Origin: Chytridium lagenaria
Lineage: Eukaryota > Chytridiomycota > Chytridiomycetes > Chytridiales > Chytridiaceae
Length of the DNA: 64,000 bases
Assembly: GCA_025449115.1 (NCBI GenBank)
Contig: JAHLKC010000013.1
Coordinates: 346,001 to 410,000 of the forward strand
Reading direction: 5' to 3'
This document shows, piece by piece, positions 22,403 through 37,006 of this stretch; positions within the stretch are counted from its first letter, which is position 1; each line of letters opens with the position of its first letter. The position numbers and the translations under genes were made by a program. A model generated the notes under the pieces. It saw only the letters and a program-made list of their open reading frames with translations, was not told the origin of the DNA and ran no database searches.

Positions 22403-24525
22403 TTATACGGCCATAGCAACAAGGTTTGAGTCCTTCATGTCTTTTTCGGCTTCACCTTCCTCACCCTTGGTTTCTTGAAGCACCTCGTCATTGTATCGGA
22501 TGGTGCTGTCAAAGTCGACAACGTCCGGGTCAGGGTTGAACTTGAAGGAACCGCGGGGGATAAAGGTGGCTGCAAAGACAATGGCACCGCAAATCTGAAG
22601 AGTGTGGTGTTAGGTTTTCCAAAAGATGGCAAAGGTGGATGAATAGAGTTGAAATGGGGGGTTTGAGATGTTGAAGGGAGCGTGAAGGAAGGGGTGAAAC
22701 AATGTCAAAGGGACGGGGAGTGAAAAGATGGGTTGAAAAAAAGACGGAAAAGAGACGGTGAAAAAAGACTTACAGTCATAAAGACACCGCCGATCCAGAT
22801 GTAAAGTTCTTTGGTGCTGCGGTTCTTGGCAATGTACTCATCACGGATGGCACCCATGACGTTGGTGAGGACAAAGTAGGTGATGAGGTAGGTGACGTAG
22901 AGGAAGGACATGACGGCAGAGAGGGGGAGGTGTATTCGTCAGAGAACTCGAGGCGGGCGAGACGACTTTGGACGTAGGCGGCCAAGGAGACATCTAAGAG
23001 GAGGGAAGGTTAGGGAATGATTAAATAAGGAAGAACGGGTTGCCAAATGAAACAGAGAGAGAGAAAACGGTATTGCTTACCTCCTGCAGCCCAGCCAAGA
23101 GAGATGATGGACATCATGGGAGCGAGCTTCCAGACAGTGGCAATGACATTGTTCTTGTCAACGGTGATGAAAGGGAGGACCCAGACGACGAGAATAAGGA
23201 TAGCGTCCATCCTCAAGAATGGGATGGGGGTCTTGACTTGACGAGCAAAGACAACAACGAGAAGGGCACCAACAAGCTCACCAAAGTTGGAACCACCCGT
23301 CAAAATCGATTGATAATCCGAGTTCCCCAACGTGCTCTTGGCAAAGAAGGGGAAAAGGGTGCTCTCCAAGTACCGATGGTGAACAAGGGCGAGCGCGTAA
23401 GCGGGCATCAACCAGATGAGAGCGCGTTGGCTGAAAATAAGACGAGCTCCAACCTTGATCGAGTGGAAGAAGGAGTAGAAGACGTGCTTGATCTCGCCAA
23501 AGATGCCGCGGGGTTCTTTTTACGTTCCTCGGCTTGTCTCGCGAGAGCGGCTACCTTGGCCTGGGATGGAACGATCATGACCCAAACGCATGCGGCGAGG
23601 ATGTAGGCGATGGGCATGATGGTGAGAGCAAAACCCCAACCAAAGTAGGAAATCCAGTAAGGAGCAAAGAGAGCGCCAATGGTACCAGTGACCTCGTAAC
23701 AAACGTGAACAATACCGTCCATTCTTCGCAATTTCACGGCTGGTGGGGGGATAGGCATTAGTACATGGAATCAATAGAACAGAGTGATAAAAGAAACTCA
23801 CAGTTGTCGCCAACAATCTCGGCGGGAATGACACGACGCATGAGCTCAACCATACCCCAAAAGATGCTTGCAATAGGGTACAACGCCATGACGAGGTAAG
23901 GGGACCAGTTACCTAATAATTTTAAACAAAATGGTGAAAAGGGTTTTTTTTTTGTTAGTGATCAAAACGTAAGAGGCTTGAGAGAAACAGTCCAAAAAAG
24001 GCTAAAGCAACACGTCGTGTCACACAAGTCTTGTCAGAAACAAAAAAAAAAAAAAAAAAAAAAAGGATTGAATTGACAAACTCACCCCAAGTGGAAGAGA
24101 TCTTGGAACCGCCAGTGGTGACTTTGGGAAGGAAACCACCCGTTGCTCCCTCAATGATAGGCACCAAGAGAATGAGGGCACCAAACAAGATGATGGAAGT
24201 AGCGAGGAGTCTTCCAGCGTACATTCTCCTCACAAGGGGGCAACCAACAGGGAGCCAATACACTGAGTGAGGAGGGAGAGGGATTGAGCAATGGTCCAGA
24301 GCTTGCCCTGGTCGGTTCCAGATATTCTGTTGAGGATGATGCCGTTCATGCAGGTGTTCATGGTCTCGAGAGCAAACTTGTACAGCATGATTCCACCATG
24401 TAAAACGCAATGTTGCGCTTCTCGATGGATGTGAATGCATCGTCAGTGTTGGCGACAAGGGTGGTGGAAGACGCTGAAGGAGTTGTGATGACCTTGAATT
24501 CTTCTTTTTTTGTTGTTGATGCCAT
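22403..24525 (-). CDS. Major facilitator superfamily (MFS) transporter
   Basis: A polytopic membrane transporter; the substrate cannot be told. It starts at the ATG at 24525 with MASTTKKEEFKV and then KRNIAFYM. Transmembrane-rich exons follow: IAQSLSLLTQCIGSLLVAP, LLATSIILFGALILLVPII, IGALFAPYWISYFGWGFAL, LIWLMPAYALALVHHRYLE, FGELVGALLVVVFARQ, MDAILILVVWVLPFITV, MSFLYVTYLITYFVLTNVMG, ending KDMKDSNLVAMAV and TAA at 22403-22405. RRMYAGRLLAT after a transmembrane pair is the usual MFS loop. Frame jumps at 22923-22927 (G run), about 23514-23521, 24236-24240 (G run) and about 24395 break an otherwise good protein and look like assembly indels. The upstream 1.4 kb is AT-rich with a CATC microsatellite. 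Confidence 0.82.
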
Positions 24526-24637
24526 AACTTTAATGTGAATGAGGTAGTATGAAGGAAAGGAGAATCAAGGTTTTTTTGTCAACGAGTTAAAAGGAAATGG
24601 TTTGACGGATGTAGGGGTGACTAAAAGTAAATAATGT

Positions 24638-24686
24638 TTACTGGATGGATGGATGGATGCAAATGGATGGATGGATGGATGGAAGG
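24638..24686 (-). repeat. (CATC)n microsatellite, sense-oriented to the MFS gene
   Basis: GGATGGATGGATGC, then GGATGGATGGATGGATGG on the plus strand, which is CCATCC on the sense strand of the MFS gene. It lies about 110 bases upstream of that gene's ATG. Confidence 0.8.
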
Positions 24687-24699
24687 AAAACACAGTTTC

Positions 24700-25260
24700 A
24701 AGGTTGATGCCCTTTATATAGTTTTTATCATTTTTTCTAAAGATAAATACTATAATGATTATTAGCCAATCATGTTCAAGAAGTAATGCACGTTTCTCTC
24801 ACTCTCACTCTCACTCAACAGTCTCAACAGTCTCTTGTCCAGTCTCTCATTTAAACAGTCACACAGATCTTGGAATATATACCAAATCAGGTATATTAAA
24901 CTCATAAAATGTGTTGTTAGGGTTCTAATTATTACACTATTTATTATTTCATCGAGATTAGTAATTAATAATAATAATTTTTATTAATAAGTTATTATTT
25001 TTAATAATCTTTCAAATCTAGTACATATCTATTATCGGGATATATTTAAAATAAAATTAATTGTGCTTTTGAACTTGAATATAAATATATTTAGTGTGTG
25101 TGTGAATTATTTACTCATAATTATTTATTATTATTTATTACAGATAATGGCCTACATCATATTAAATATTATATATATTTCCATAAAAGGTAAATATAAA
25201 GCATGAAACTAGAGATAATAAACTTGTCAAAGGAAAACGTAGAACGCCATTCACAAAAAC
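24700..25260. other. AT-rich intergenic region
   Basis: Dense TTATTAATA-type sequence upstream of the MFS gene. No open frame of interest. Probably promoter-distal spacer. Confidence 0.4.
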
Positions 25261-25964
25261 ATCATGGTCTATTTTACTATGTATTTATTTATTTACATCC
25301 ACCTGCCTAGGTACCTATTCATCCCATACCCTCCCATACTCAATCACCGTCTCTCGCCTTCCAGCACTTTACCAACTCTCTCAACTTATCTCCCCAACAT
25401 CATACTAAACATCCATACTGATCATGGTACACATGGCAACCGTTTAACGTCAGAAAAAAGTATTATCACAAGTCAAAGAACAACACAAAAAAAAAACAAA
25501 CCAATCTTCATTTCCACGTTTTTATTCCCCCGCCCTCCCCATATAAACCGCCCCGCCCCGCCCCGCCCCTCGCAAAAATAAACAAAGGTTGTCTCAAGGG
25601 AAGCTTACAAGTGTAGTTTAAAAGGAGGTGAACAAACCATGAGGAACATCAATGTATTTGCAGGGGGCGAACAAACACAACTACCCAATAAAAAAAACAA
25701 GAACCCCAAAGAAATCCCCAGACACAGCACACAAAAAAAGAGAATAGGAAAAATAAAAAAGAAAGAAAAAAAAAATGTTTAAAATTCCACCCCAGCACAC
25801 TAAAAGGTATTTCAAGAGATGTTAATCGTAACAGGGTGTATGAGCTAGTCGGCTGGTCTTTTAGGCATGGTTAATGCGGGGGAAAAAATAAATTCCATTC
25901 CACTTTAAAAATGTATCCCATGCTGAGGACAATCCGGCACCAAGAAAAACTAACCTCCCACTCA
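25261..25964. other. Intergenic, with a short GC-rich run
   Basis: Lies downstream of VPS4. It contains a CCCCG pentanucleotide repeat (about 25550-25568) preceded by ATATAAA, and A-rich runs near 25700-25780. No gene is supported. Confidence 0.4.
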
Positions 25965-28415
<2,451 letters not shown>

Positions 28416-28953
28416 ACTGCAATGTCCGCTGACGGATGGTATGTGATGAGGTGGTAAGGTGTCTGTGTGTTAATCTGCAATGCAGAAACCAAGAACCGTT
28501 TTATCCAAAGACTTTCGAACGATGACGTCTGTTGCCCCTCTGTCGCCCTTGCAGTCTCGTTGTGGGTTAGGTGTAGGAGCTGTTGCAGTGGTAACGCCGC
28601 AGAGATGAGGTTGACCAGCAACAATGCACCTGAATTTCTTTGGTTTTTGAAAAAAATGATACCCTTTGGATGAAGCGGAGGATGCCCTTGTTCCGCATTA
28701 CTTAGAAGCGTTGAACTTGTAATGATGGAAGCTGTGGTGTCGGTAATCACATGCCGAGAATGTATGCTGGGGCTATGCTTATGAGAGTAGCGTTATATCT
28801 TGATCGTTATAAAGAGATATATGGAAACAGGTTTTGTGAAAAGGCGTAAGACGTCGTTTTGGAAACGCTTAACCCAACGTAAAGATACGAGAGGACTCTA
28901 TATTATTATTACACCCACAGCAGGTGTCCTGCTTAATTACGCGAATCCTTCAT
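28416..28953. other. Intergenic, no gene seen
   Basis: About 540 bases between VPS4 and the 2-oxoglutarate oxygenase stop. It is the VPS4 upstream region. Short frames only. Confidence 0.4.
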
Positions 28954-30241
28954 CTATACAATATTCCTCGAAGCATTATCCGTCTCCACATTCGGTGAAT
29001 ACTTGAAGTTGCTTAAAACCCTTTTAGACAGGTGCGCTCCAAACACAACAGGCTCGTTCTTGGTTGCCTCACCAAACTCAGCAATGGGTTGAATGACCGC
29101 ATCATAGTTTGGTTCAAAGAAAAAGGGAACAGAAACGCGATCGCTTCCATGAACGGATTGAACCCGATGAGGTGTGGATCGGTATTGACTGTTTGACCAG
29201 TGACTAAGCATGTCCCCAACGTTGACAATGAACGCGTCTGAAATGGGGTCAGCTTTGATCCAGTCACCGCTTTGATTGCGGACTTCGAGGGCGCCCTTGA
29301 CGTTCTCGCAGTTTACAAAAGTCAGGCAGCCGTCTGTGGTGAGCAACTTGGTTATAAGGTGGGTATAATAAGTGATGCTTACAATCTGTGTGCTCTCCGC
29401 ATCCAAAGTCACCATCGGCCCTTAAACCGAGCGTCGAGTCTAGAGGGGGGTAGTACTATATGCAATTATTAGCATTTGGACAGATGAAGAGGAAAACGGG
29501 TAAGTAAAGGCTTAACTTACGATAGATCTCATAACCCAGTATGACTCATTATAGAACCTAATTCATGACGCCTCGTTAGTGAGGCAATTAAGTGAAATCG
29601 ACAGAACAGTAGCGACAACACGCTTTTTTTTTAAGGAAGTGAATATGTGTGAAAAGGGCAATAGAATATAGTACACCTGTAACAAAGAAAGAAACCAGTC
29701 TAAGCAGGACTTACTTCTCAAAGAAATCTCTTGGTAAACCCCTTGCCACCGCAATCCCCTGCATCACATTGGACCCAAGCCGCAGCATTTCCTTCACATA
29801 GGCTTCATAAACTTTTTTAAAATCATCAGGCTGCTCAGGCCACTGGTTCTCAGCATGCATCGGATCCCCCGTCTTCCTCAAAGGATGGCCGACTCCGACT
29901 TCCTTGTAAAAATCGATAGCCTCATGCCAATCGTTGTGCCCTTGAGTGACATTGTCCCCAACGCGCTGGTACCCACGGACAGGGACGGGTTGATTTTTGA
30001 TGCTGATAGACTCCTTGATGGATTCGGGCTGGAGAAAAAAGGTTCGACCAAGACGAAGAACGTCTGCCCGGAGGTTGGGGTCAACGCTGTGGCCTGTAAT
30101 GTACATGAATCCGGCACTGCGGAATGCCTCGTCGATGGCTAGACCTGCTCGAAGGACTTCATCGTTGGATGAAGTCTTTGAAGTGAGCGCCGAGATATCT
30201 ACGATGGGGAGGGTCTTGAAGTCTTGACAAGAGTTGGTCAT
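28954..30241 (-). CDS. 2-oxoglutarate/Fe(II) oxygenase, isopenicillin N synthase-like family
   Basis: A soluble non-haem iron dioxygenase; the substrate cannot be inferred. It starts at the ATG at 30241 with FKTLPIVDISALTS, the N-terminal DIOX_N pattern, then EAFRSAGFMYITGHSVD. An exon ending LPRDFFEK is followed by ESYWVMRSI, then YYPPLDS and LRADGDFGCGEHTD, which holds two iron ligands (His and Asp of HxD). After CLTFVNCENVKGALEV comes the third ligand in RSTPHRV, and the co-substrate arginine in RVSVPFFFEPN. Stop at 28954. Three or four exons, no clear frameshift. Fungal relatives act on many metabolites. No biosynthetic partner genes are adjacent. Confidence 0.88.
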
Positions 30242-30793
30242 TTGAGGGTGATTTTTTTGAAATTGTGGCGATGTGGCACGTTAGAGTCTTTGAAAGTCGG
30301 ACGTCATTAGCCGTTTTGTGATTTGTCCACGACCGAGACGCTTCATCAATCATTATTTGGTGTATGTAATGTTGCGTATGAGGGTGATGGCTGAGGAGTT
30401 GATGAGAGGTGTAGATTAATTCGAAAGGTGAATTTTGTCTTCAGCTGCTGATCATGACTATCCGAGGGTTTGTGCTTGAATCCATTTGATGAACACGCGT
30501 ATCATCAATTTTACATCTTCTTTATGCCATCTCATAAAACGGTCTTTTCTTAAAACATTAATTACTTTTACCCTGACTTTTCTGGTCTCAAGATTTTTTG
30601 ACGCGAAAGATCGAATAACGTGCTCATCAACAATTGTATTCATTAATTACAGATAAAATGCAAATTCCTTCAGAATATACAGATACATGACCAAGCACAA
30701 GAAAGATTGAGAACCCAATAAGGTAGAGGGTCTAACAGAAGTATATCGACAGAGTAAAAGAGGGGGGGGGAAAAAATGTACATAAACAGATAT
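30242..30793. other. Intergenic, no gene seen
   Basis: Upstream of the oxygenase and downstream of the first arrestin-like gene. Mixed composition, no recognisable element. Confidence 0.35.
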
Positions 30794-32521
30794 TCACAGC
30801 AATGGCATCGGAATATCTCCCAATACCTCCCTATAACTTGGCAGGTCTCCGGCCACATCCCCTACAAGTCTCCAACACCTCGGCGGAAGCGGTACAGCCC
30901 TCCCTTCCTCCTCCGCATCATCCAAATCCAATGGTGGTGGTGGCGTCCCCATCCCCATTCTTATGCCCGTCGGAGCGGTAGGCGACCTAGGTGAAGATGA
31001 CAATGACGGTGAGACGGGGAGGAAGAGCCATGGGGCATCTGTGGAGGCGTGTTCGGCAGTGTCGCGGGAGTAGGTGGCGATAGTGATGGGGGAAGATATG
31101 AGGATCGGGGGGATTGGGGAGAAGGAGATGGAGCGTCGGGGGGAAAATTGGAAAGTGGAGCGGATGTAGTAGGAGATTTGATATTCAGGGTTAGTGGTGG
31201 TGGGGGCTGTCATAGGGACATCAAAAGTGATCTGATCAACGGGAAAATTGAAGTATTAGATGAATATTATTACGGGGGTAAACACACGAATTATTTTCCT
31301 TACCGCCTGTGGCTTCCCCATTTCCGAAACCACATAATGCGGTATAACATGCGAATGCACAATCGAGCTTACGATAGCGGTGTTCTCCCTCACTGTCACT
31401 CTACAATTCTGCACCAAATCCAATTTCACTCCAGTCACCTGCAACCTCCCACCCTTTTCCACATTTGTATTCGAGAATGTAGGGCTCTCGGCGTTCGAAA
31501 ACCGCCTAGGACGTCCTGGCATCAACGTAGGTGAACTCCGCGGGGAGAATGGTTGAGCTGCAGGAGATGTGCTGCCAATAGAGATTGGGGAGTTGGGAGT
31601 ACCTGAAGTTAAGTTTTCTCTTGAGCGTTCTTTTAAAATTGAATGCTCCCTTGCGGCGACAACGCAACGGATGGATGTGTTTGGGCGAAGTACGGAGGGA
31701 AGGGAGACAGTGAGAGATAAGCTTTCCTGTGTATCTTTCAACACAATACTATGCTGAGGATTCGCATAAGCCTGAACGACCGCTGGTTCAACAGGAGAAA
31801 TAAGTCCAAAAGGCAGTTTCAACACTGGTGATTCCAACAGCTGAATAAACGCAGCATCCGACAGTGACATTTTTGCTGAGAGTTCGTACCATGAATCGCA
31901 GGATAGCCAAGATATGGCCTTTTGCTGATACCCTCCGTTCGGCAACACTGCATCGTTCGTCAAAAAGTTCTTCGCCGAGGCCGCAACCGAGCAGGAAGGG
32001 ATGATGCGGAGTGATTCTGGGATGCGAATATCGAATGCTAGGTCGATGCATGCGTTTGGTTGAAGGACACCGTGGTCGATCGGATCAAGAGGGACGGCGG
32101 ATTCAACGTTGAGATGCTTCCGGCGTTGATAGTGCTCTTCGGCGGGAAAGGAACGGGAGTTGACAAATCGGGTTATGGTGATGCCTGTTAGAGCGACGGT
32201 GATGGAATGGACGGAACGGGGAACTCGGCTTTTGTTACGAATGAGGAGACGGCCGTTGATGTGAAAGTCACTGACGCTGAAAGGAATGTGAGTGGGGATG
32301 ATGGAGAATGAAATTGCGCAACGGCAAGTTTACCCTGGGAATCTAGGAGATAGAACACATGGTTAGAATGCAAGGTACAACAGTAGCCATGGTGCAAACG
32401 CGGAGAATGAGTTGCAAGATGTATAAAGATGCACCCACCCACTAACAAAGGAAACATCTTGCGAACCATTTGTAGCGCTAGGCGGCAAGACCTGTATACT
32501 GATTCCACTAGAACCCGACAT
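30794..32521 (-). CDS. Arrestin-like protein 1 with C-terminal LPSY motif
   Basis: Belongs to the alpha-arrestin/ART-like group, adaptors that bring ubiquitin ligases to membrane transporters (family knowledge). The ATG at 32521 gives MSGSSGISIQVLPPSATNGS. After an intron come DFHINGRLLIRNKSRVPRSV and SITVALTGITITRFVN, an arrestin N-terminal sandwich. Then NACIDLAFDIRIPESLRIIP, a Ser/Pro-rich insertion (SPAAQPFSPRSSPTLMPG), and the C-terminal domain (VTGVKLDLVQNCRVTVREN). The tail reads APWLFLPVSPS, then PRCWRLVGDVAGDLPSY. LPSY is an LPxY-type WW-domain docking site. Similar tails in the two neighbours show that these are paralogues. Confidence 0.8.
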
Positions 32522-33262
32522 GCAACTTGAGAGTGTCGAAGTTCGATCTGTTTACTGCAGCGCGCGATGGTCCTCAAAGTGATGTTGAGGATGGAGCGTA
32601 GGTTGTAAAAATCCGGACGACGATTTGAGCTTAGGTTTCTTTTTTTCTCGTGGGTGAAGCTTATTTATGACAGGGTGGTGGGTGAGGGGTTGTGTGGGGT
32701 GGTTTCACCCCCCCATCTCTTTCTGAGTTTTAATTTCTGGTCTCAAATCTCGCTCGATACCCCAAATTGGCAATTTTTGACACTGCCCTCGTTTAAGAGC
32801 AAAACTCATACAATACGCCTCATTACACCATCATTAGGTAGTCAAGCTTGTAGGTAGATACGAGGGCGTCAGTTTCTTTCGGAAGAACCTGATGGACTCA
32901 TGAAGTAGCTAGATGGACGGGTGGCGAGATGGAGTAATGTGCAAATGAGGCTGACTCCAACATATTTCATGTCTCTCGTCTGCACAGTACGTAGTCTGCA
33001 CTATGCAGTCAGTAGAACTGCAGTCAGTAGAACTGCAGGCTACACATTATCAACCTGGTGATGTGATGATGATGACAAAGCCGCCGTCGGCACCGGCCGG
33101 GCTTCCTTCATCTTGTTTGCGTCTATTGTTGCATGGAAAAAGCCTGCCGCACTTTGATCCAAGCAGCAAAGCAGGGGACTTTCTGGATTTGCAATATATA
33201 TATACATGTGCTTTCGCTTCTTAATAGGTATTATGCAGGAAAATATATACACAAGTACTGAT
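32522..33262. other. Intergenic between arrestin-like genes
   Basis: About 740 bases. Besides a 15-bp direct repeat (33005-33038) and a TATATATATACAT tract near 33195, nothing is recognised. Confidence 0.4.
33005..33038. repeat. Perfect 15-bp direct repeat, 2.3 copies
   Basis: GCAGTCAGTAGAACT occurs at 33005-33019 and 33020-33034, followed by GCAG. It lies in the spacer downstream of arrestin-like gene 2 and upstream of gene 1. Confidence 0.85.
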
Positions 33263-34878
33263 TCAGATGGGATTAGCTTCGTACACTGGAAGGGTATCGG
33301 TAAAGTTGGATGAAGGGGGTTTGTAAAAATCAAAGGGGATCTCAACGGCATCAGCGCAGTCGTCCCCATAGGACATGCCGTCCATCAACCAATCTTCCGC
33401 TCGTCTTTCTCCCCTGTACATTGCTGGCTCTGTTGGTGGTGGCAACGGAGCCGACGAAGATCTTCTCGATATCGATCTCCATGATGGTCTACGTGCCGTG
33501 GAGGATGAGGTGACAGCAGGAACCGCAACTTGAACTACCATGGCCTTCTTATGCGGAAGAAGAAGCCATGGAGCCTCTGAGAGAGCCCTGCCAGCGGTCC
33601 GCTTGGAAAATGGTGCGATAACCAAAGGGCCATTGAATAGCTCATGATCTTCTGACCGGATTGCGTTGAAAAGGCGAGAAAGGGGTGGTAATTTCGAAGA
33701 AAGGAAAGTGACCTTGGCTTGAATGAAGTACGAGATGTTGAGGTATGGATTGGCAAAGGTCGTAGGTGGGAGATAGGGAATGTCAATAACGACCTACATA
33801 TCAATTATTATAAGCTTCAACATCCAAGTAATCTCGATATTAAAGAACTCTTACCGTTTGAGCCTCTGTAATCCTTTTTAAATTCTTGACGACAGCGTGG
33901 ACTGGCGTCTCCACACTTCCTCCCACATTGGCCAACTCAAACACCACCTTCTGCATCACATCAAACCGTATTCTCACAGTCTCATGGTGATCAGCCAAGC
34001 CCATCGCCCAATTCTTTCTACCCATTCTCTGCTGACTAATCATATCCTCCTGCAGCGTAATCCTGACAGTAAACCTTCCCCCACTCCTCACGCATGGCGC
34101 AAAAGAAACTTTTACGTCCTCGTTTCTGATAACAATAGGAGACGTTGCGAACGTGGATTGAATGATCTCAGGCTCAATCGGGTACATCCCATCCGCGATT
34201 CGAATAGGGGGGAGAATTAAACTCCACTTGATCAAGTTGCGTGTCAAGATGATGCCATAATGCTTTCAAAGACTTGTTGGATGGCGAAGAAAAATAGCTC
34301 ACGTCAAATGGACGTGGTGTGCGTAATGGGAACAGCTGGAGCCTTGCGGAAAGGGCGTAACCATTTGACGTTGAAAGATGCCCGATCTTGCTTCTCGGCC
34401 CGCGTCCATCCTCCTGCCAATTTAACCCTTCTATTGATGAGATCAAACTCCCCGACGATATATCCCGGGATCCCACGTCAATGTTGAAACTGGGAAATAC
34501 TTTAAATGTGGCGGGAAGGCGCATGGAGAAAGGAAATTCGGAGATGGAACGTGGTTTGAGTGTAGTAGAGCTTAAAGAGACTGCGGCCGACACGTCGAGG
34601 TGGTGATGAGCACGACGGTGTTGAACCGCGGGGAAACTTCGTTCATCTGAGACCTCGGTGGAGAGGACGCCCATGAGGCAAACATCGAGCCGATCAATGT
34701 GCCGTACTTGACGTCCAGTATGGTGGATTTGGATGATGCCTGAAATGATAAGATCGGTGACCCCTGGTAGCCTGCGATAATATTTATGGTTATGCTCAAT
34801 GGCTCAGACATGATATTCTTACCCTCGGACAAAGAAACCTCCCGAGGACGTGCTTCCGCCAGGATACGGCTTGTGCAT
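33263..34878 (-). CDS. Arrestin-like protein 2 with C-terminal LPVY motif
   Basis: The ATG at 34878 gives MHKPYPGGSTSSGGFFVRG. With donor GTAAGA it splices to LPGVTDLIISGIIQIHHTG, an arrestin-type strand pair. Then LKPRSISEFPFSMRLPATF, FPLRTPRPFDVSYFSS, and the C-domain with KVSFAPCVRSGGRFTVRITL and VETPVHAVVKNLKRITEAQ. The next exon reads ISYFIQAKVTFLSS and APWLLLPHKKAMVV, the counterpart of APWLFLP in gene 1. It ends with TLPVYEANPI, an LPxY variant at almost the same place as in the paralogues. The middle is read in more than one frame (near 34190-34260), from an intron or an indel. No signal peptide. Confidence 0.75.
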
Positions 34879-35182
34879 AATAGATATAGTGATCATTCCT
34901 TGAAACTTCAACAACTGTGTGGCTCCGAAAAGTTAGCAAAAAAGTATGCGCAGAATCAATAAAGGGTGTTTGTAGATATTATTATAAATGACTTCAAAAT
35001 CTATAACTTTATAAATCAATAATATCCCACTGCAGGCACCGTCACGCCCCCCAACCTCCACCCATGGCGTCTTTCCAAATAGGGGAAAGTTTGGGAAAGG
35101 AAGTAAACACTGAGCCTCCCACTAGTGGCGAGGTGGCTAATGCAAAAGAAAATGGTTTGTCAAAAAAAAACATTGCGGAATT
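34879..35182. other. Intergenic, no gene seen
   Basis: About 300 bases between two arrestin-like genes. It holds the presumed promoter of gene 2. A TTATTATAAATGA-type AT-rich tract lies near 34975. Confidence 0.35.
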
Positions 35183-36909
35183 TTATGTTGTATCAACACC
35201 ATTCCCACTGGTGTGCGAGATGACTTGAGAGTACGAGGGAAGTTCTCCTTCAACATCTCCAGCAGGTCTCCAGCAATTCGGCGGGAGCTCGACAGACGTT
35301 GATGTTGCAGCGTATATTGCTGGGGCTGGAGACTCTGATGGAGAAGAAACACCGGAATCCGTCATCGGAAGGAAGAGCCAGGGAGAATCGATCGAAGCAT
35401 GGGAAGCTAATTCTTTAGTGTATGGGGATACGATGATTGGGATTTCCGTGACGAGGGGGGCAAGGGCGCTGTTAGGACCAGGCGTTGGAGGAATAAGCGG
35501 AAGCCGCCATCGGATAGCGTGACTGTGATGCGAAGGATGTGGGACGTGGAGAGGGTGGGGTTTGATGTGCTGGTGGGAAGAATTCGGGGGAGGTCGATGG
35601 GGAACTAAAAGATCGGCGCAAGTAGCGATAGAAAATGCAATGAAAAGAAGCGGAGCGAAATGATTGAACATTAATAACACAAATTATCATATAGCCACTC
35701 TTTGAATCAGAGAATAAAGAAGACATGAAATATTAAAAAATTTAAAAAAAACGTACCGACTGCCATTTAGATAATTTTGATAAGATGTAGTAAGGCACCT
35801 CCCATCGCAGCAGTCTCGTCGAAAAAGTAACCGTGGCATCCTTCACGTCCTGCGATTTGACAAAGCCCAAATCCGGAATAAACAAAGTCGTCTTCTGCAC
35901 CAATTCTAGCTTTATCGACGAAATCTCCATCTTCTTCTTCCCCGAAGTCTCCCCAAAAGCAGCTGATAATCCAACTTCGAACTTCGACTCGTTCTTTATA
36001 ACTCTTGGTACTTTAACAGAGACAGTTATTTCCTAACCCCTCCCTTGTTATGCTTTCACTAATATAAGGTGATGGCATGAACATAGCTTGAACATGGACG
36101 GGTTCAAATGGGGCCATGTCTTCGCCTAGCCGGATCACAGGCGACAGGTAGCGATCCGCACCAGGTATAGGGCTGATTAACTTAACGCTCGCTTGGAGAG
36201 TATACCAGACCTCTGCGACAAGGTTTCTGGCCGAAACTTCATATTGGTACTTTTCGCCGTTATCATCTCTTCTTCCATTGGTCTCCCCGAAAAGGCCATG
36301 TACTGCGGCGTCAGAGCTTTTCGGTAGACTTCCATTGGGATCTCCATGTTGAACGGGATGACGAGGGCTTGTCGAGGATTGATCTGTTGGTTAGGGAATG
36401 GGACAGAATGGGTTCTTTGGAGATGTTCCACACGACGACAATATTGACGGACATCAACACCAAATGCAATTTCGTATTGACCAGATAGGATGAGGCTGAT
36501 GGATTCGATGGTTCGAGGGAAACTTGACTGAACCGTTATTGTACCGACAATCGAGAACTCTCCCAGCCTAAAATCCAAAATGGAATGTAAGATAACCAGC
36601 CATGCACCAACAGATCGCCGCAACGTCCGATCTCAAACTTAAGCATATTAAAGCAAAGTTCGGCACTAGTGAATAAAGGACATGCACAGGTTCTCGGAGA
36701 TGACTTACCCGGGAAATCTTATCATTCAGCGAAAAGCAAGACGTTAGTTTCTTACAAGCATAAGCCACCTGGACAAATGCCATCAAAGACAAAGTCCAGA
36801 GGCTTTTAGACAAAAGCAAACCAAATGCATCAACCCACCCTCTCAGATACGACGGCTCCGGTCTCCCCGGCGATGCATCAGGTAACCTTTGAATTTGTAT
36901 CTCAACCAT
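35183..36909 (-). CDS. Arrestin-like protein 3 with C-terminal LPSY motif
   Basis: The ATG at 36909 gives MVEIQIQRLPDASPGRPEPS and then YLRG, after which an intron follows at the same place as in the paralogues. Arrestin strands appear as LGEFSIVGTITVQSSFPRTI and SISLILSGQYEIAFG, then QALVIPFNMEIPMEVY. The C-domain has SSIKLELVQKTTLFIPD and RLLRWEVPYYILSKL. The tail reads SPWLFLPMTDSGVSS and then NCWRPAGDVEGELPSY, nearly the same as gene 1 (CWR-x-x-GDV-x-G-x-LPSY). This is the clearest evidence of tandem duplication. Frames shift near 35580-35690 and 36030; whether these are introns or indels was not settled. Confidence 0.76.
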
Positions 36910-37006
36910 GACGGCTGATAGTTTATGTTTTTTGTGCTACATAAATACTACCTTTAACACTGTGATGTGTTATGTATGATCCCACATCAACAACCCCTTC
37001 GCTAAA

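Noticed and set aside
24700..25260. AT-rich block considered as a centromere or origin
   Set aside because: Several similar AT-rich spacers occur in the window, each upstream of a gene, so it looks like ordinary intergenic sequence.
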